A stretch of 6,469 nt of DNA from Paracoccaceae bacterium (GTDB lineage: Bacteria; Pseudomonadota; Alphaproteobacteria; Rhodobacterales; Rhodobacteraceae): the NCBI GenBank assembly GCA_024304875.1, contig JAMWZF010000177.1:1-6469 (forward strand), in the 5' to 3' direction. The position numbers and the translations under genes are program-made. The notes below the pieces were generated by a model. The model was not told where the DNA came from, did not search any database, and saw only the letters and a program-made list of their open reading frames with translations. Positions 5,669 through 6,469 of the stretch are shown piece after piece. Position 1 is the stretch's first letter, and every line of letters begins with the position of its first letter.

Positions 5669-6469
5669 TCAGGCCGCTGCCAGGTCCGCGGGGCGCGGAA
5701 CGACGGCCCCGCCGGCCCGGCTGCGGGCGATGCGCGCCCGGCGCAGGCGCCGCTCCAGCCGGGCGTAGCGGTGGGCGAAGGCGCCGGTCCGGCGCAGACG
5801 CTCCAGCGCCCAGGCGGCGACCTCGGGGCGTCTGTCCACGTTCAGGCTGAAGATGTTCAGCAGCCAGGACGGCGTGTCGCGCTTGGCGGCCTTCAGCGCG
5901 GCGAGGACGGCGGCATCGGGGCCGGTCCCGGCCATCAGCTCGCGCGTCAGCCGCGACAGGAGGCCCGCCTCCTTGACGACCCGCTGGGTGACGTGCCCTG
6001 CCCCGGTCAGGCCGATCATCTGCGTCCGCTCGGGCGGGAAGGCGAAGTTGCCGACGTGCCGCCGGTCGAGGTCGGCGGGGTCGTAGATGATCGAATACCG
6101 CGCGGCCCTGTGCCGGGTGACGATGCGGAACCGGCCGATGGCGGCGAAGTCGCCTGCGTAGCGCGGATCGGCCGGGTAGCCCGCCGGGTCGATGTTGGAC
6201 ACCGGGGAGTAGGCGATGACGTGGTCCGCGGCGATCTCGGCCGCCGCCGCGACGGCGCCGTAGCCCCCCATGGACGAGCCGGTGAAGGTCACGTGATCGA
6301 AACAGGCACACATCCGGCCGAGCGCGTCCAGGAGCCGCGGAAAGCCGGCGCCCTGGAACCAGTCCGGTTCGGCAAGGCCCACGATGGCCGCGTTCAGCCC
6401 GTAGCGGTCCGCGAAGTCGGCGCCGTAGCTTCGCCGCAGCCCCGCGCCGCCGGCCCAGGCGCCGACTTC
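5669..6469 (-). CDS. Alpha/beta-hydrolase-fold protein, 5' end outside the window
   Basis: The last 266 residues of a protein whose reading frame stays open to the right edge, so the true start is not visible; the GTG at 6382 is an internal Val codon, because family-like sequence (YGADFADRYGLNAAIVGL) continues upstream of it. The nucleophile elbow GSSMGGYGA places Ser66 of the visible part (codon at 6274-6272). The likely acid is Asp130 in IIYDPADLDRRH and the likely base is His159 in LTGAGH, so the catalytic triad appears intact. The order and spacing match a family of serine hydrolase-like proteins in which the elbow is followed by a YSPxxxID motif (here AYSPVSNID). No substrate is predictable. 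About 107 residues follow the His; the last 40 are very rich in Arg and form a basic tail. No signal peptide can be judged without the N-terminus. The stop is 73 bases before the ABC exporter start. Confidence 0.8.
   Translation of the reverse strand, partial: EVGAWAGGAGLRRSYGADFADRYGLNAAIVGLAEPDWFQGAGFPRLLDALGRMCACFDHVTFTGSSMGGYGAVAAAAEIAADHVIAYSPVSNIDPAGYPADPRYAGDFAAIGRFRIVTRHRAARYSIIYDPADLDRRHVGNFAFPPERTQMIGLTGAGHVTQRVVKEAGLLSRLTRELMAGTGPDAAVLAALKAAKRDTPSWLLNIFSLNVDRRPEVAAWALERLRRTGAFAHRYARLERRLRRARIARSRAGGAVVPRPADLAAA

Noticed and set aside
5490..6311. A 273-codon open frame on the minus strand overlapping the hydrolase and the exporter start
   Set aside because: It is a frame-shifted shadow of the hydrolase gene, full of Arg/Pro/Gly, and it would overlap the well-supported exporter N-terminus.

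Overview
The window looks like a chromosomal segment of a GC-rich alphaproteobacterium, most likely a member of the Rhodobacteraceae (Paracoccus/Rhodovulum/Roseobacter-type). This is inferred from the strong GC bias at third codon positions, the protein families present, and an intergenic element ending in a CCCCCGAGGTATTT-type core that resembles short repeats I associate with that family. No species can be assigned from the sequence alone.

Layout. A plus-strand gene for a MipA/OmpV-type outer-membrane protein (17-775) fills the left edge. Everything else is on the minus strand. Reading right to left these are: the 3' part of an alpha/beta-hydrolase-fold protein that runs off the right edge (6469-5669); a complete ABC exporter half-transporter with fused membrane and ATPase domains, starting at GTG (5595-3802); a 342-base intergenic region; a small protein with the suppressor-of-fused (SUFU) domain (3459-2812); and a 627-residue AMP-forming acyl-CoA synthetase (2665-782). 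The mipA-like gene and the acyl-CoA synthetase gene converge with only 6 bases between their stop codons.

How the genes relate. The hydrolase and ABC exporter are co-directional with a 73-base gap and could share a transcript. The SUFU-domain gene and the acyl-CoA synthetase gene are co-directional with a 146-base gap; they may be co-transcribed or independent, because the synthetase has its own strong Shine-Dalgarno site. No metabolic pathway links all five genes. They look like ordinary chromosomal housekeeping and envelope genes rather than a defence island or mobile element.

The most structured non-coding part is 3541-3750. It holds two compact palindromes upstream of the SUFU gene, then two diverged copies of one GC-hairpin repeat placed in opposite orientation, so that their conserved tails face each other and can pair into one long imperfect hairpin. 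I see no RNA genes, CRISPR array, insertion sequence or integrase, and no evidence for a new multi-gene system.
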